Part shown: in pieces, positions 1 through 9,062 of the stretch
Layout of the letters: each line of letters opens with the position of its first letter
How positions within the stretch are numbered: the first letter of the stretch is position 1
Assembly: GCF_010587385.1 (NCBI RefSeq)
Contig: NZ_CP047475.1
Location: 930,001-994,000 of the forward strand
Length of the DNA stretch: 64,000 nt
Reading direction: 5' to 3'
Origin: Vibrio astriarenae
GTDB lineage: Bacteria; Pseudomonadota; Gammaproteobacteria; Enterobacterales; Vibrionaceae
Notes under the pieces: model-generated
Told to the model about the DNA's origin: nothing
The model's input: the letters and a program-made list of their open reading frames with translations, nothing else
The model's database searches: none
Translations under genes and position numbers: made by a program

Positions 1-1
1 G

Positions 2-592
2 AAATACAACGAGACACCAGACCAAGCATCACGTACCTACGATGCGAACCGTGACGGTTTCGTTATCTCCGGCGGCGGCGGCATGCTAGTCGTTGAAGAG
101 CTAGAGCACGCATTGGCTCGTGGCGCGAAAATCTATGGTGAAATTGTCGGCTACGGCGCAACGTCCGATGGCTACGACATGGTTGCACCGTCAGGTGAAG
201 GTGCGATTCGCTGTATGAAGATGGCGATGCAAGACGTGGACGGTGTTGATTACGTAAATACTCACGGCACTTCAACACCAGTGGGTGATGTGAAAGAGCT
301 TGGTGCGATTCAAGAAGTTTTTGGCGGTAATAGCCCTGCTATTTCAGCCACAAAGGCGATGACAGGTCATGCCCTGGGCGCGGCAGGTGTACATGAAGCG
401 ATCTACTCAACTCTGATGTTAGAGCACGGCTTTATTGCGCCAAGTATCAACGTTGAGCAACTTGATGAAGCGGCAGAAGGTCTCGATATTGTGACTCAAG
501 CGCGCGATGCAGAGTTAACGACAGTGATGTCAAACAGCTTTGGTTTTGGTGGTACAAACGCCACGCTAGTGATCAAAAAATACCAAGCTTAA
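2..592 (+). CDS. fabB: 3-oxoacyl-ACP synthase I, 3' part
   Basis: Beta-ketoacyl-ACP synthase I, which condenses malonyl-ACP with acyl-ACP in fatty acid elongation and is needed for unsaturated fatty acids. Only the last 196 residues are present; the start and the active-site Cys lie left of the window. Two of the family's catalytic His regions are visible, [11 protein letters not shown] and the [14 protein letters not shown] segment that also carries the conserved Lys. The end has the usual [11 protein letters not shown] motif. The sequence [13 protein letters not shown] and the C-terminus resemble FabB rather than FabF. The open frame runs unbroken from base 2. It is followed by three tandem hairpins, the last a terminator, so it is probably the end of its own transcript. 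Confidence 0.95.
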   Translation, partial: KYNETPDQASRTYDANRDGFVISGGGGMLVVEELEHALARGAKIYGEIVGYGATSDGYDMVAPSGEGAIRCMKMAMQDVDGVDYVNTHGTSTPVGDVKELGAIQEVFGGNSPAISATKAMTGHALGAAGVHEAIYSTLMLEHGFIAPSINVEQLDEAAEGLDIVTQARDAELTTVMSNSFGFGGTNATLVIKKYQA

Positions 593-684
593 ACCTGTTT
601 CCAGAGCGGACCAACCTCGTTGGTCGAACAGACGCAGACTCTGTCCCAAGGAGAGCGGGACAGAATCCTTTTGTTCTGGATGAT

Positions 685-711
685 TGCCCGGCGATTCGCC
701 GGGCTTTTTTA
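685..711 (+). terminator. Intrinsic terminator after fabB
   Basis: A GC-rich perfect stem, GCCCGGCG with CGCCGGGC, is followed directly by six T. It lies about 90 bases after the fabB stop and ends transcription before pdxB. Confidence 0.9.
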
Positions 712-796
712 TGGACAGGGCTTTTCTATAGACACTACGCAGTGAATTTTGCACAATCTGGTTAAAGCCAATATACGGACTGTTGATAGACTTAAT

Positions 797-1930
797 ATGA
801 AGATCATTGTTGATGAAAATATGCCTTACGCCGAGGCACTATTTAGCCAAATTGGCGAGGTGATGTTAAAGCCTGGTCGAACCCTCACCGCAGATGACTT
901 AGTTGACGTTGATGCACTGATGATACGTTCAGTGACCAAGGTTAATGCTGAACTGATTGCCAAGGCGAACAAGCTGAAGTTTGTCGGAACGGCGACTGCA
1001 GGCATGGATCATGTAGACCAAGCCCTACTGAAAGAACGTGGTATTTTCTTCACTGCTGCACCGGGTTGTAACAAGGTGGGTGTGGCAGAGTACGTGTTCA
1101 GCGTTATGATGGTACTGGCACAGCAACAAGGTTTTTCAGTATTTGATAAAACGGTGGGCATTGTTGGTGCAGGTCAGGTGGGTAGCTATTTAGCTGATTG
1201 CCTACAGGGCATTGGGATTAACGTTTTGATCAACGATCCTCCTAAACAACAACAAGGGGACAATCGAACCTTCACACCTCTAAACGAGCTGCTGGAACAA
1301 GCGGATGTGATTACTTTGCATACGCCAATCACACGACAAGGTGAGCACGCAACGCATCATCTGTTAGATGAAAAAGTGCTAAACATTTTGCGTGGCGATC
1401 AGATTTTGATCAATGCAGCGCGCGGCCCTATCGTCGATAACCAGGCGCTAAAAGCACGTCTCGAAAAGGGAGACGGTTTCACTGCAGCGTTGGATGTGTT
1501 TGAGTTTGAGCCAGAAGTCGATATGGATTTATTGCCTAGTCTTGCCTTTGCTACGCCGCACGTTGCAGGTTATGGTTTAGAAGGGAAGGCTCGTGGTACG
1601 ACAATGATTTTTAACGCTTATTGTGAGTTCTTGGGTCGTAGCGAGCGAGCGCAAGCATCAGATCTATTGCCTGTCGCTCCAACACCGGAAGTGACACTCG
1701 ATCGAGCCTGGGATGAAGCAACGCTGCACAATTTGACGCAAATCATCTATGATGTGCGCAAAGACGACAGCCTGTTCCGTCGTGAGATCGTCAAACCAGG
1801 CGCATTTGACCAAATGCGCAAGCAGTATTGGGACCGACGAGAATATAGTGCTGTCACCCTAACTGGGGATGAAACGTGCAATTTGGCACCGTTAAATAAA
1901 TTAGGTTTTCAAATCGAGGTAAGAAAATGA
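797..1930 (+). CDS. pdxB: Erythronate-4-phosphate dehydrogenase
   Basis: Second enzyme of the DXP-dependent pyridoxal phosphate pathway; oxidises 4-phosphoerythronate using NAD. It is a D-2-hydroxyacid dehydrogenase: the nucleotide-binding motif [16 protein letters not shown] lies around residues 120-135, and the catalytic Arg, Glu and His sit in [19 protein letters not shown] and TPHVAGYG. The C-terminal PdxB dimerisation domain follows. The ATG at 797 (protein begins [15 protein letters not shown], 377 aa) is chosen because the family begins there; the frame is open 16 codons further upstream to a weaker start at 749. The stop overlaps the next start as ATGA, so asd is translationally coupled. 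Confidence 0.93.
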   Translation: MKIIVDENMPYAEALFSQIGEVMLKPGRTLTADDLVDVDALMIRSVTKVNAELIAKANKLKFVGTATAGMDHVDQALLKERGIFFTAAPGCNKVGVAEYVFSVMMVLAQQQGFSVFDKTVGIVGAGQVGSYLADCLQGIGINVLINDPPKQQQGDNRTFTPLNELLEQADVITLHTPITRQGEHATHHLLDEKVLNILRGDQILINAARGPIVDNQALKARLEKGDGFTAALDVFEFEPEVDMDLLPSLAFATPHVAGYGLEGKARGTTMIFNAYCEFLGRSERAQASDLLPVAPTPEVTLDRAWDEATLHNLTQIIYDVRKDDSLFRREIVKPGAFDQMRKQYWDRREYSAVTLTGDETCNLAPLNKLGFQIEVRK

Positions 1931-2940
1931 GTCAACAATTCAACGTAGCTGTTCTAGGCGCAACGGGCGCAGTGGGTGAAACCATTCTAGAAGTGCTGCA
2001 AGAGCGTAAGTTTCCTGTTGGTGAAATTTTTCTTTTAGCGAGTGAGCGCAGCGCAGGCAAAACATACCGCTTTAATGGTAAGTCTGTGGTTGTGCAGAAT
2101 GTAGAAGAGTTTGATTGGTCTCAAGCACACATTGGTCTTTTCTCTGCTGGTGGTGAGCTATCAGAAAAATGGGCGCCGATTGCAGCAGACTCTGGCGTTG
2201 TTGTTATCGATAATACGTCACACTTCCGCTACGACTACGATGTTCCGCTGGTGGTGCCAGAAGTGAACCCAGAAGCGATTGCTGAGTTTCGTAACCGCAA
2301 CATTATTGCAAATCCTAACTGTTCAACCATACAAATGCTGGTGGCACTTAAGCCAATTCACGATGCCGTGGGTATTGAGCGTATCAACGTATCAACGTAC
2401 CAATCGGTTTCAGGCGCAGGTAAAGCGGGTATTGACGAGCTAGCGGGTCAAACTGCGCACTTGTTAAATGGTCGTCCAGCTGAAGCGGAGCAATTCTCGC
2501 AGCAGATCGCGTTTAACTGTATTCCTCAGATCGATAAATTTATGGAAAACGGCTACACCAAAGAAGAGATGAAAATGGTGTGGGAAACGCAGAAGATCTT
2601 TAACGATCCGTCAATTACTGTGAACCCAACCTGCGTGCGTGTACCGGTATTTTATGGTCATGCTGAAGCGGTGCACCTAGAGACTCGTGCACCGATTGAT
2701 GCACAAGAAGTCGCACAACTGCTAGAGCAGACTGAGGGTGTCGAAGTTTTCCACGGTGAAGACTTCCCTACGCAAGTTCGTGACTCAGGCGGTAAAGATC
2801 ACGTTATGGTGGGTCGTATTCGTAATGACATCAGTCATCATAGTGGCATCAACTTGTGGGTTGTTGCTGACAACGTACGTAAAGGTGCGGCGACCAATGC
2901 CGTGCAAATTGCGGAAGTATTGATTCGCGATTATTACTAA
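1927..2940 (+). CDS. asd: Aspartate-semialdehyde dehydrogenase
   Basis: Reduces aspartyl-4-phosphate to aspartate semialdehyde for lysine/diaminopimelate, threonine and methionine synthesis. The N-terminal NADP-binding motif is GATGAVGE (residues 11-18). The nucleophilic Cys132 is present in NPNCSTIQM, and a substrate-binding QIDKFMENG segment follows. At 337 aa it is the shorter type found in this pdxB-asd-fimV-truA neighbourhood, where enteric bacteria carry the homologue usg. The retained Cys suggests an active enzyme. Many Vibrio genomes have a second asd elsewhere; this copy resembles V. cholerae Asd2. ATGA overlap with pdxB and a strong terminator just downstream define a two-gene operon. 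Confidence 0.92.
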   Translation: MSQQFNVAVLGATGAVGETILEVLQERKFPVGEIFLLASERSAGKTYRFNGKSVVVQNVEEFDWSQAHIGLFSAGGELSEKWAPIAADSGVVVIDNTSHFRYDYDVPLVVPEVNPEAIAEFRNRNIIANPNCSTIQMLVALKPIHDAVGIERINVSTYQSVSGAGKAGIDELAGQTAHLLNGRPAEAEQFSQQIAFNCIPQIDKFMENGYTKEEMKMVWETQKIFNDPSITVNPTCVRVPVFYGHAEAVHLETRAPIDAQEVAQLLEQTEGVEVFHGEDFPTQVRDSGGKDHVMVGRIRNDISHHSGINLWVVADNVRKGAATNAVQIAEVLIRDYY

Positions 2941-2970
2941 ATAATCAATATTGAAGCGTTTTTAATCAAG

Positions 2971-2997
2971 AGGGCCCACGGATGTGGGCCCTTTTTT
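2971..2997 (+). terminator. Terminator after asd
   Basis: Perfect stem AGGGCCCAC/GTGGGCCCT with a four-base loop, followed by a T run. It lies 30 bases past the asd stop. Confidence 0.93.
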
Positions 2998-3120
2998 GTG
3001 AGTTTCATGCGATAATCCCTTTCAAGCGGCATTTTTTGCTATTTCCACTATAGTTTTGCCCCCATTATCCGATATATTTAGAAGTTAACATTCTGATATT
3101 TGCCTTTTACTGAGCTTTTT

Positions 3121-6100
3121 ATGCGTCTTATTTTTCAACGTCTCTGCTTACCACTCTTGCTGGTTGTTGCTACAGGGGCTTCATACGTCAGTGCAGACAC
3201 GATTCGTGTCAAAGGTCCTAATGGTGAAGTATCGAGCTCACCGCAATATTCTCAGCCGATTAATCGAAATACACCGATCAGTGAACCGTCTCGTTTTTAT
3301 GGTCCTGTGGGTGAGGAAGAGACTTTGTGGCAAATTGCCTCGCGCTTTCGCCCTAATAATCGCATTACCACTCAGCAGATGTTGTTGGCTATTTATCAAG
3401 TCAACCCGAGAGCATTTGAAGATCAGAATATTCATAGCCTGATTCCAGGCAGCAATCTAAGAATCCCATCGCTTGCTCAAGCACAAAGTGTTACAACAGA
3501 GCAGGCCGTGCGTGTCATGGCAACCCACCAAAAGCGCTTACAGCCAACACCCGTTCTAACGCCGACACGACCAAGGCTTCCAGCGAGCGACGCACCACAG
3601 ACAGAACAGGTGTCATCTGAGCCAGAGATTAAAGCGGTTAGCGAACCCACTGTACCAGCACAACCTCAACCAGAGTCTGAACCTGACAAGGTGGATGCTC
3701 AAGCGCTGGAAGAAGTTAAACAAGAGCCGCAAGAGGTTTCACGCCTTAAAGAAGAGTTAGAGGTATCAGAATCAGAGCTTCTTGCGCTTGAAGAGCGTAA
3801 CCACCAACTTCGTCTAATGCTATCAGAGGTTCAAAACGAACTCGGCTCGCTGCGAGAAGAGGTTTCCGATGAACAGCGAATTCGTGATGAAGTGGAGAAA
3901 ATGCTTCAAGCGGAGAGAGTGCGTATTGCAGATGAACAGCGACTCAAGCCTTCACTGGTTGATCAACTGGCAGCGACACCATGGCTGTTGGCTCTTTTAG
4001 CGAGTATTCCTGGGCTATTGCTGGTATTGATTGTTGTCTCTTTGCTTAACCGTCGTCGTAACAGTGATGAAGCGGAAAGCCCTTCGCAGCAAGATATTAA
4101 TGTTCAGACGCTTGCAACAGCAGATGAAGTACCAAGCCTTGAAAGTGATGATCTCGATGATGACCTGTTGTTGGGTGATGATCTATTTGATGACGATAGC
4201 TTGGCAAGTGATGATTCAGATAACGCTGAAGACACCCAAGAGCCACTACAAGAAGATATCTTTGCTGATCTCTCAGATGACGACGGCCTTGACCTGAACC
4301 TCGATGACGATGATGGCCTATTTGACGCGCTAGACGATAGCGATATTGATGCCGAGCTCGATGACATTGCGATGAGTAGCAATGGCATTAGCGTCAGTTT
4401 CGATGAGAAAGCTCTGGGACTTGAAGAGATGGAGAGGGCTCTCGATCAAGCAAGTCTCGATGAGGATGGTGACAGTGGTTTTGACCTTTCTGACGATGAT
4501 GATTTTGATTCCTTATTGTCGAATGAGGAGGCGCTGGAAGGAGGATCGTTAGATCAAAGTATGCTCGATGAACTCCTGCTTGATATTGATGAGCAAGGGG
4601 GCGACGACTCGCTTGTATCCCTAGAAGATGAGCTGGGTCTTGATATTGAGCAACCTAAGGAGCAGAAAGAGCCGACAGCTGAGTACGCGCTTGATGATGA
4701 TAGTTTTGATGAATTCGATCTTGAAGAGAGTACAGGCCTCTTGGATGACTTCATTGAGCAACAAGACGAGGGAAGTGCTAGCAGCGAGATCGCAGAAGAT
4801 AGCGTTGACTTGCTCGATGAACTCGTTGGTGCTTCAGACGATGATCTGGACCTATCGACTTCAGAGCAGATGCTTGATGAGCTGCTTACCGAACATGATA
4901 TGGACTCAGGGCAAGAAGATGAACTGTCTGATGGCACTGAACTCTTCGATGAGTTACTGGAAATTGAGCAAGCTTCTGAAACGGCGAGTCTAAAGTCAAT
5001 TGATGGTAACGTTGATCCAGATGAATTATTGGCTGAATTTAGTTTTGATGATAGCAATTTGTCACAAGATAAAGAGCGTGCCGAAGATCAAGATATTGAT
5101 GATTTGCTTGCAGAGGTCGCTGAACAACACTCTAAAGAGCCAGAGCCGCCATTTAATCGCGACGACTTTGTTGATGATATTGACTCTATTTCTTTAGATA
5201 AAGATCCGTTGCTCAGTGGCGGCGACTGGGACAGTTTATCAGAGCGAGACTCCTCTTCCGCTGAACAACGCTCAGAGCAAGATACATCGAAAGCTGAAGA
5301 AAATGAGTTTGGGTTGCCTCAAGATGATGACTGGTTGTTTGAGTCGAATGAGCCAGAGCAGGATTCTACGAAGCAGCCTTTATCACTAGACGAAGCGCTT
5401 TTCCCTGAATTTACTGAAGAAGATACGGCGGCTTCTTTTGATGAGACTGTTGAACTTGAGGAACAGCCAGAGGCGCAAGCGGAAGAGCAGCCGTTTGCCC
5501 TAGATGATGAGCTTTTCCCTGAGTTTACTGAAGAAGACGCAGCAGCCTCGTTTGATGAACCAGAGCCCCAAACAGAGTCACAAGCAGTAGAAGAGCCGTT
5601 GTCGTTAGATGATGAGCTTTTCCATGAGTTTACTGAAGAGGACGCAGCAGTCTCGTTTGATGAGCCAGTTGAACCAGAGCTCCAACCCGAGTCGCAAGCA
5701 GTAGAAAAGCCGTTGTCGTTAGATGATGAGCTTTTCCCTGAGTTTACTGAAGAGGACGCAGCAGCCTCGTTTGATGAACCAGTTAAACCGGAGCTCCAGC
5801 CTGAGCCGCAAGCAGTAGAAGAGCCGTTGTTGTTAGATGATGAGCTGTTACCTGAGTTTACCGAAGAAGACGCAGCTGCCTCGTTTGATGAGCCAGGTGA
5901 ACCAGAGCTCCAACCCGAGCCGCAGGCGGTAGAAGAGCCGTTGTCGTTAAACGATGAACTCTTGCCCGAGTTTACTGAAGAAGACGCAGCAGCCTCGTTC
6001 GATGAGCCAGAGTTAACGACAGAGCTGCAGGCGACAGAAGAGTCACTGTCTTTAGCTGATGAGCTGTTGCCAGAGTTTACCGAAGAAGATGCAGCCGCTT

Positions 6101-6846
6101 CGTTAGAGCAGCCGAATGAACCACTGGCTACAGCGGAACAGAGTCATTCTGACGACTTTATTGACCCATCAATGGCCGTCGACCCTGAAAATGTGGATGA
6201 GCAAAATGCGTTGTTTGATCTCTTCCAATCAGGAGAAGTCACCAGTGAAAGTGCTCAAAGTATTGATGAAGGCGTGTTGAATGATTGGCTAGATGAGTCG
6301 AATGATTCGGTCACGTTTGATCAGTCGATGTTCTCTCCAGAGAAAGCAGACAGTGCAGGTATGGATATTGATTCTATGCTTGAAATGGGCGGTGAAGACT
6401 GGGACGGCTTCCAGCGCCCGGATGAGAACTTGGCCGATATTCCAGCTGATGAGCAGCAAGTTTGGGATTCAAATAACCAACCAGAGCAAGCTAAGATCGC
6501 GGATGACGATTGGTCACAACAACATGACTTTAATCCTAAAGATGCTCAATATAAAACGATTGAAGAGCTAATGGCTGAGGTTGACTCTGAGGTAGAGCTC
6601 ACCCCTGATGAAGAAGAGCTCAATCTTAATGTCGGCCTCGATGAGTTTCCGGATGTGATTGGTAATGTGGATTTTGAAGATGTCGACGCAAATAGTGAGG
6701 CATCAGGTAAAATTGACTTGGCTAAAATCTATCTTGAGATGAATGATTCGCAAGGAGCGATTAAACTATTAGAAGAAGCGATCGTTGATGGTAATGATGA
6801 CATTCGTCGCGAGGCCAAGAGCTTGATCGATAAGATTCGCGCTTAG
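3121..6846 (+). CDS. hubP: Polar landmark protein HubP (FimV family)
   Basis: Transmembrane pole organiser. In V. cholerae HubP recruits ParA1, ParC and FlhF to the old pole (known biology). Using the ATG at 3121, the 1241-residue protein has a signal peptide (about 1-25), a periplasmic LysM domain (about 60-118), a Pro/Glu linker, a coiled coil (about 205-265), one membrane segment (about 287-308, followed by NRRR), then roughly 850 cytoplasmic residues that are extremely rich in Asp and Glu. That region ends with seven imperfect copies of an acidic repeat, and a C-terminal TPR-like FimV domain starts near residue 1195 (DLAKIYLEMNDSQGAIKLLEEA). A TTG at 3100 would add seven residues before the signal peptide and is less likely. 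It sits alone between two terminators. Confidence 0.93.
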   Translation: MRLIFQRLCLPLLLVVATGASYVSADTIRVKGPNGEVSSSPQYSQPINRNTPISEPSRFYGPVGEEETLWQIASRFRPNNRITTQQMLLAIYQVNPRAFEDQNIHSLIPGSNLRIPSLAQAQSVTTEQAVRVMATHQKRLQPTPVLTPTRPRLPASDAPQTEQVSSEPEIKAVSEPTVPAQPQPESEPDKVDAQALEEVKQEPQEVSRLKEELEVSESELLALEERNHQLRLMLSEVQNELGSLREEVSDEQRIRDEVEKMLQAERVRIADEQRLKPSLVDQLAATPWLLALLASIPGLLLVLIVVSLLNRRRNSDEAESPSQQDINVQTLATADEVPSLESDDLDDDLLLGDDLFDDDSLASDDSDNAEDTQEPLQEDIFADLSDDDGLDLNLDDDDGLFDALDDSDIDAELDDIAMSSNGISVSFDEKALGLEEMERALDQASLDEDGDSGFDLSDDDDFDSLLSNEEALEGGSLDQSMLDELLLDIDEQGGDDSLVSLEDELGLDIEQPKEQKEPTAEYALDDDSFDEFDLEESTGLLDDFIEQQDEGSASSEIAEDSVDLLDELVGASDDDLDLSTSEQMLDELLTEHDMDSGQEDELSDGTELFDELLEIEQASETASLKSIDGNVDPDELLAEFSFDDSNLSQDKERAEDQDIDDLLAEVAEQHSKEPEPPFNRDDFVDDIDSISLDKDPLLSGGDWDSLSERDSSSAEQRSEQDTSKAEENEFGLPQDDDWLFESNEPEQDSTKQPLSLDEALFPEFTEEDTAASFDETVELEEQPEAQAEEQPFALDDELFPEFTEEDAAASFDEPEPQTESQAVEEPLSLDDELFHEFTEEDAAVSFDEPVEPELQPESQAVEKPLSLDDELFPEFTEEDAAASFDEPVKPELQPEPQAVEEPLLLDDELLPEFTEEDAAASFDEPGEPELQPEPQAVEEPLSLNDELLPEFTEEDAAASFDEPELTTELQATEESLSLADELLPEFTEEDAAASLEQPNEPLATAEQSHSDDFIDPSMAVDPENVDEQNALFDLFQSGEVTSESAQSIDEGVLNDWLDESNDSVTFDQSMFSPEKADSAGMDIDSMLEMGGEDWDGFQRPDENLADIPADEQQVWDSNNQPEQAKIADDDWSQQHDFNPKDAQYKTIEELMAEVDSEVELTPDEEELNLNVGLDEFPDVIGNVDFEDVDANSEASGKIDLAKIYLEMNDSQGAIKLLEEAIVDGNDDIRREAKSLIDKIRA
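5377..6117 (+). repeat. Seven in-frame acidic repeats within hubP
   Basis: Seven imperfect tandem units, each about 30-37 codons. Each has a core close to LFPEFTEEDAAASFDE, preceded by EEPLSLDDE and joined by Pro/Glu/Gln linkers. Cores 2-6 are nearly identical in DNA as well as protein, which suggests recent unit duplication; core 7 is the most diverged (ends SLEQ). Unit number is likely to differ between strains. Confidence 0.88.
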
Positions 6847-6868
6847 TTAGTCTAAATGACGTTTATTA

Positions 6869-6905
6869 AGCCATCCAATAACGCAAGCTATTGGGTGGCT
6901 TTTGT
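6869..6905 (+). terminator. Terminator after hubP
   Basis: Stem AGCCATCCAATA/TATTGGGTGGCT (one G-T pair) with an eight-base loop, then TTTTG. It separates hubP from truA. Confidence 0.82.
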
Positions 6906-6909
6906 TATT

Positions 6910-6938
6910 CTGGCAACTTACTTTGACTTGGGTATAAT
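6910..6938 (+). promoter_or_regulatory. Candidate truA promoter
   Basis: A consensus -10 hexamer TATAAT at 6933-6938 lies about 30 bases before the truA start and just after the hubP terminator. A poor -35 (TGGCAA near 6911) lies about 17 bases upstream. The -10 is clear; the -35 assignment is inference. Confidence 0.5.
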
Positions 6939-6968
6939 TCCCGACCCCATGCATTAAACGAGAAGATC

Positions 6969-7763
6969 ATGAGAATAGCGTTAGGTATTGAGTACGATGG
7001 TGCCAAATATTACGGATGGCAGCGCCAGCGTGACGTAAAAAGTGTCCAAGAGTGCCTTGAAAAAGCGTTGAGCAAAATTGCCAATCATCCGGTTGAAGTG
7101 CAATGTGCGGGTCGTACCGATGCAGGTGTGCATGGTACGGGGCAGGTAGTGCACTTTGATACGACAGCGGTACGTAAAATGGCAGCATGGACCATGGGTG
7201 TGAACACGAATATGCCAAAGGACATTGCTGTGCGCTGGGCCAAAGAGGTCCCGGAAGACTTTCATGCGCGATTTACCGCAACGGCACGACGCTACCGCTA
7301 CGTTATTTTCAACTCGCCTTATCGTGGCGGGATCTTGTCGCATGGTGTAAGTCACTATCATGGTGAGTTGGACGTTACTAAGATGCAGGAAGCGGGTCAA
7401 TATCTCTTAGGGGAGAATGACTTTACTTCGTTTCGCGCGGTGCACTGTCAATCAAATAGCCCTTGGCGCAATATGATGCACCTAAATGTCACTCGTCACG
7501 GCCAATACGTGGTTATCGATATCAAGGCAAATGCATTTGTCCATCATATGGTACGTAACATTACGGGCTCGCTGATTACCGTAGGGCGAGGTGAACAGAA
7601 ACCTGAGTGGATTAAGTGGTTACTTGAAGCGAAAGATCGAAAGCTTGCTTCTGCGACGGCAAAAGCGGAAGGTTTGTATTTGGTCGATGTAGATTACCCA
7701 CAAGAGTTTGAGTTACCACGGTTGCCCATTGGCCCACTTTTCTTACCAGAGAATTTGAACTAA
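6969..7763 (+). CDS. truA: tRNA pseudouridine(38-40) synthase
   Basis: Converts uridines 38, 39 and 40 of the tRNA anticodon stem-loop to pseudouridine. The catalytic Asp51 lies in [15 protein letters not shown], the hallmark of TruA. Length 264 aa matches the family. The N-terminus [20 protein letters not shown] supports the ATG at 6969, which follows an AAGA-type ribosome site. In enteric bacteria dedA follows truA; here it is missing and 333 bases without a gene precede accD. Confidence 0.96.
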   Translation: MRIALGIEYDGAKYYGWQRQRDVKSVQECLEKALSKIANHPVEVQCAGRTDAGVHGTGQVVHFDTTAVRKMAAWTMGVNTNMPKDIAVRWAKEVPEDFHARFTATARRYRYVIFNSPYRGGILSHGVSHYHGELDVTKMQEAGQYLLGENDFTSFRAVHCQSNSPWRNMMHLNVTRHGQYVVIDIKANAFVHHMVRNITGSLITVGRGEQKPEWIKWLLEAKDRKLASATAKAEGLYLVDVDYPQEFELPRLPIGPLFLPENLN

Positions 7764-8096
7764 ACCAACAAAATCACAACATTTACAAGCAAGATGACTC
7801 AATATAAGTAATTATTGACGAGAGTATTTACTCTTCACGGGTTGTGGTGAAGTGTGCAATGCATCAGCAGCGCGGTTGATTGGACGCCGTAATGGAATGG
7901 CGATCAAACATTTTTGCAGGGAAATGTCGTAATTGGGACGGCTAGTGGGCTATTTCGGCAATAAGCTTGTTGACTAAAAATAGGTACAACCAGTTTTTTG
8001 TCCACACTAGGCACGTAATGTGCTTTAATCCTTCGGCATATTTAAGAATTGACTATTTCGGCAAGGTTGCGGGAATAAAAGAGAAAAAGGTCCTCC
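7764..8096 (+). other. Non-coding truA-accD region
   Basis: A 333-base gap without a credible gene; I see no remnant of the dedA gene found here in enteric bacteria. It holds a 12-base direct repeat, CTATTTCGGCAA, at 7950-7961 and 8053-8064, with a TTGACT near each copy (7974 and 8049). No strong -10 box or hairpin terminator is evident. It probably contains the accD promoter(s) and leader. An AAGGTCCTCC stretch precedes the accD ATG and supplies the ribosome site. Confidence 0.6.
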
Positions 8097-9023
8097 ATGA
8101 GTTGGCTCGAAAAGATTTTAGACAAAACGAATATTGTTAGCTCACGTAAAGCGTCTATCCCAGAAGGGGTTTGGACTAAGTGTACGTCGTGTGAACAAGT
8201 CCTTTATCACGCGGAGTTAGAGCGCAATCTTGAGGTGTGTCCTAAGTGTGACCACCATATGCGTATGAAAGCCCGCAAGCGTCTAGAAACCTTCCTGGAT
8301 GAAGGCAATCGCGAGGAGCTAGCGACAGAGCTAGAGCCAACCGATAAACTCAAATTTAAAGACTCAAAGCGTTACAAAGACAGAATATCAGCTGCTCAGA
8401 AAGCAAGTGGTGAGAAAGATGCGCTCGTTGTAATGAAAGGTGAACTGTTAGGCATGCCACTTGTGGCTTGTGCGTTTGAGTTCTCTTTCATGGGGGGCTC
8501 AATGGGTTCTGTGGTTGGGGCGCGCTTTGTTAAAGCGGTTGAGGCCGCAATCGAGAATGATTGTGGTTTGGTTTGTTTCTCGGCGAGCGGTGGTGCTCGT
8601 ATGCAAGAAGCTCTAATGTCATTGATGCAGATGGCAAAAACCAGTGCGGCACTAGAGCGTCTTTCTGCTAAAGGCCTACCGTTCATTTCCGTGATGACTG
8701 ACCCAACAATGGGTGGCGTATCAGCAAGTTTAGCGATGCTTGGTGATATCAATATCGGTGAGCCAAATGCATTGATTGGTTTTGCTGGACGTCGTGTTAT
8801 TGAGCAAACGGTGCGTGAAGACCTTCCAGAAGGCTTCCAGCGCAGTGAGTTCCTTCTAGAGCACGGTGCCATCGATATGATTGTTGATCGTCGCGAAATG
8901 CGTCAGCGTGTCGGTGGTCTAATTGCGAAATTAACCAACACAACTTCGCCAATGGTGGTTTCTGTGGATGATTCTCCAGAAGAAGCGCCTTATGAAGTAC
9001 CAGAAGCGAAAGAAAAAGGGTAA
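8097..9023 (+). CDS. accD: Acetyl-CoA carboxylase, carboxyltransferase beta subunit
   Basis: Forms with AccA the carboxyltransferase that moves the carboxyl group from biotin on AccB to acetyl-CoA, giving malonyl-CoA for fatty acid synthesis. An N-terminal four-Cys zinc ribbon is present (Cys29, Cys32, Cys48, Cys51). The crotonase-like carboxyltransferase fold follows, with [10 protein letters not shown] and the [18 protein letters not shown] substrate-binding segments. 308 aa is normal for gamma-proteobacteria. It starts the accD-folC-dedD run (39 bases before folC). Confidence 0.97.
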   Translation: MSWLEKILDKTNIVSSRKASIPEGVWTKCTSCEQVLYHAELERNLEVCPKCDHHMRMKARKRLETFLDEGNREELATELEPTDKLKFKDSKRYKDRISAAQKASGEKDALVVMKGELLGMPLVACAFEFSFMGGSMGSVVGARFVKAVEAAIENDCGLVCFSASGGARMQEALMSLMQMAKTSAALERLSAKGLPFISVMTDPTMGGVSASLAMLGDINIGEPNALIGFAGRRVIEQTVREDLPEGFQRSEFLLEHGAIDMIVDRREMRQRVGGLIAKLTNTTSPMVVSVDDSPEEAPYEVPEAKEKG

Positions 9024-9062
9024 AGTAGAGCTAATTCAAACCACTATCTTGGTTGACATTAG

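Noticed and set aside
4104..5057. Ser-rich open frames on the minus strand inside hubP
   Set aside because: They are the reverse complement of Asp/Glu codon runs (GAT, GAA read backwards), lack ribosome sites and have no relatives I recognise.
8396..8872. Minus-strand open frame inside accD
   Set aside because: Shadow of a conserved enzyme; low-complexity Ser/Ala/Pro composition.
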